From Cyanobium sp. CZS25K (GTDB taxonomy: Bacteria; Cyanobacteriota; Cyanobacteriia; PCC-6307; Cyanobiaceae), in contig JAUCZB010000014.1 in NCBI GenBank assembly GCA_030373325.1, forward strand, positions 16,614 to 80,613: DNA of 64,000 bases. Reading direction: 5' to 3'. Position 1 is the first letter of the stretch. Every line of letters starts with the position of its first letter. Below are positions 63,683 through 64,000 of the stretch, in pieces. A program made the translations under genes and the position numbers. The notes beneath the pieces were generated by a model. That model did not search any database and was not told the DNA's origin. It saw only the letters and a program-made list of their open reading frames with translations.

Positions 63683-63703
63683 AGCCCGGGATCAGCGCGG
63701 GCT
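63683..63703. terminator. Short inverted repeat between futB and a convergent gene
   Basis: AGCCCG (63683-63688) and CGGGCT (63698-63703) flank a 9-nt loop within a GATCAGC-like repetitive stretch. It is weak and without a T-run, and lies between the ends of futB and the Cys-rich peptide gene. Confidence 0.35.
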
Positions 63704-63713
63704 CAGCGCGACC

Positions 63714-63857
63714 TCAGTCGCGGCCGCAGCAGCACTTACCGCCTTTCCATTTGGAGCATTTCTTCTGGCGGCAGCCTTTCTTCTTGGCCTGCGGCTGGGG
63801 ACCGCGGACGGCGTTGGCGGCGGGGCTGTCGGGAAGGCTGCCGAGGGAGTGGGCCAT
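63714..63857 (-). CDS. 47-residue Lys/Cys-rich small protein
   Basis: ATG 63857 to TGA at 63714-63716. The N-terminal half is plain (MAHSLGSLPDSPAANAVRGP). The C-terminal half is strongly basic and Cys-rich (KKKGCRQKKCSKWKGGKCCC, then GRD), with Cys at 29, 34, 42, 43 and 44. It could bind metal or nucleic acid, and it is not a standard metallothionein. There is no Shine-Dalgarno; the leader is pyrimidine-rich (CTCTCTCTCCC). It lies convergent to the iron transporter genes. The family is not recognised. Confidence 0.55.
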   Translation of the reverse strand: MAHSLGSLPDSPAANAVRGPQPQAKKKGCRQKKCSKWKGGKCCCGRD

Positions 63858-63946
63858 GGCTGGGAGAAAGAAAAGGGAGAGAGAGACAGGAAATCGGAGG
63901 AGGACGTCCCGGCAGCGACCGGCCCTGGCGGGCGCAGGAACCGGCT

Positions 63947-64000
63947 TCAGGCGGCCAGCGGGGCGCCATCGACCAGGGCCGGGGCCAGCCGCAGGCCGGT
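63947..64000 (-). CDS. C-terminal end of a gene entering from beyond the window
   Basis: A minus-strand frame open at the window edge ends with LRLAPALVDGAPLAA and TGA at 63947-63949. Only 17 residues are visible, which is too little to identify. It may equally be non-coding. Confidence 0.3.
   Translation of the reverse strand, partial: TGLRLAPALVDGAPLAA

Overview
The window reads as the chromosome of a GC-rich picocyanobacterium of the Cyanobium/Synechococcus type. Supporting genes are ndhL followed by a DUF3007 gene, a cyAbrB regulator, a NAD(P)-linked bidirectional hydrogenase (hoxEFUYH), futAB-type iron uptake, Nif11-domain small proteins, DUF2214 and DUF3136 proteins, and the cyanobacterial HIP1 octamer GCGATCGC (for example at 1132, 7879, 13132 and 16765). 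A complete Hox/Hyp set is unusual for open-ocean picocyanobacteria and suggests a freshwater, coastal or microoxic lineage (inference). Most genes are tightly packed, often with 4-nt ATGA/GTGA overlaps.

1-11 kb: the 3' part of a malic enzyme gene, a fused pyrF-pyrE gene, a DUF3136 gene ending in tandem hairpins, a solitary RND pump, a GumN/TraB-type secreted protein, a P-type ATPase resembling animal Na,K-ATPase, and a small heat-shock protein.

11-34 kb: the hydrogenase region, nearly all on the minus strand. In transcription order it is hoxE | (two plus-strand c-di-GMP genes) | a frameshifted substrate-binding lipoprotein | hoxF-U-Y-H-W-hypA | an outer-membrane beta-barrel gene with its own terminator | hypB-hypF-hypC-nifJ-DHOD-like-hypD-hypE. 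Pyruvate:ferredoxin oxidoreductase (nifJ) and a dihydroorotate-dehydrogenase-like gene sit inside the maturation operon with overlapping start and stop codons. Pyruvate oxidation, the hydrogenase and its assembly factors are therefore probably co-expressed as a fermentative H2 module.

34-36.9 kb: a decayed stretch with two tiny proteins, a Nif11-like peptide, a DJ-1/PfpI remnant, a truncated glutaredoxin-type gene running head-on into a remnant of an MTH1187-type gene, an LprI-like secreted protein and an intron-less tRNA-Leu(UAA).

36.9-48 kb: housekeeping and small conserved genes: ndhL, DUF3007, trpA, a DUF938 methyltransferase, a YciI-like protein, cytochrome c, cyAbrB, GNAT, a Nif11-cupin fusion, PsiE, YkvA, a group-2 sigma factor, DUF2214, a matrixin-like protease, a metal ABC ATPase, an SDR protein and DUF1460.

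48-54 kb: an AT-richer island with a 1683-residue RTX-type calcium-binding protein carrying four near-identical 543-bp tandem repeats, preceded in its operon by a small immunity-like gene.

54-64 kb: hisIE, then a metal-homeostasis block (QueD-like protein, DUF318 permease, TIGR03943 protein, propeller-like protein, Fur/Zur-type regulator, TerB, His-rich CobW GTPase), futA-futB iron uptake, and a 47-residue Cys-rich peptide convergent with futB.
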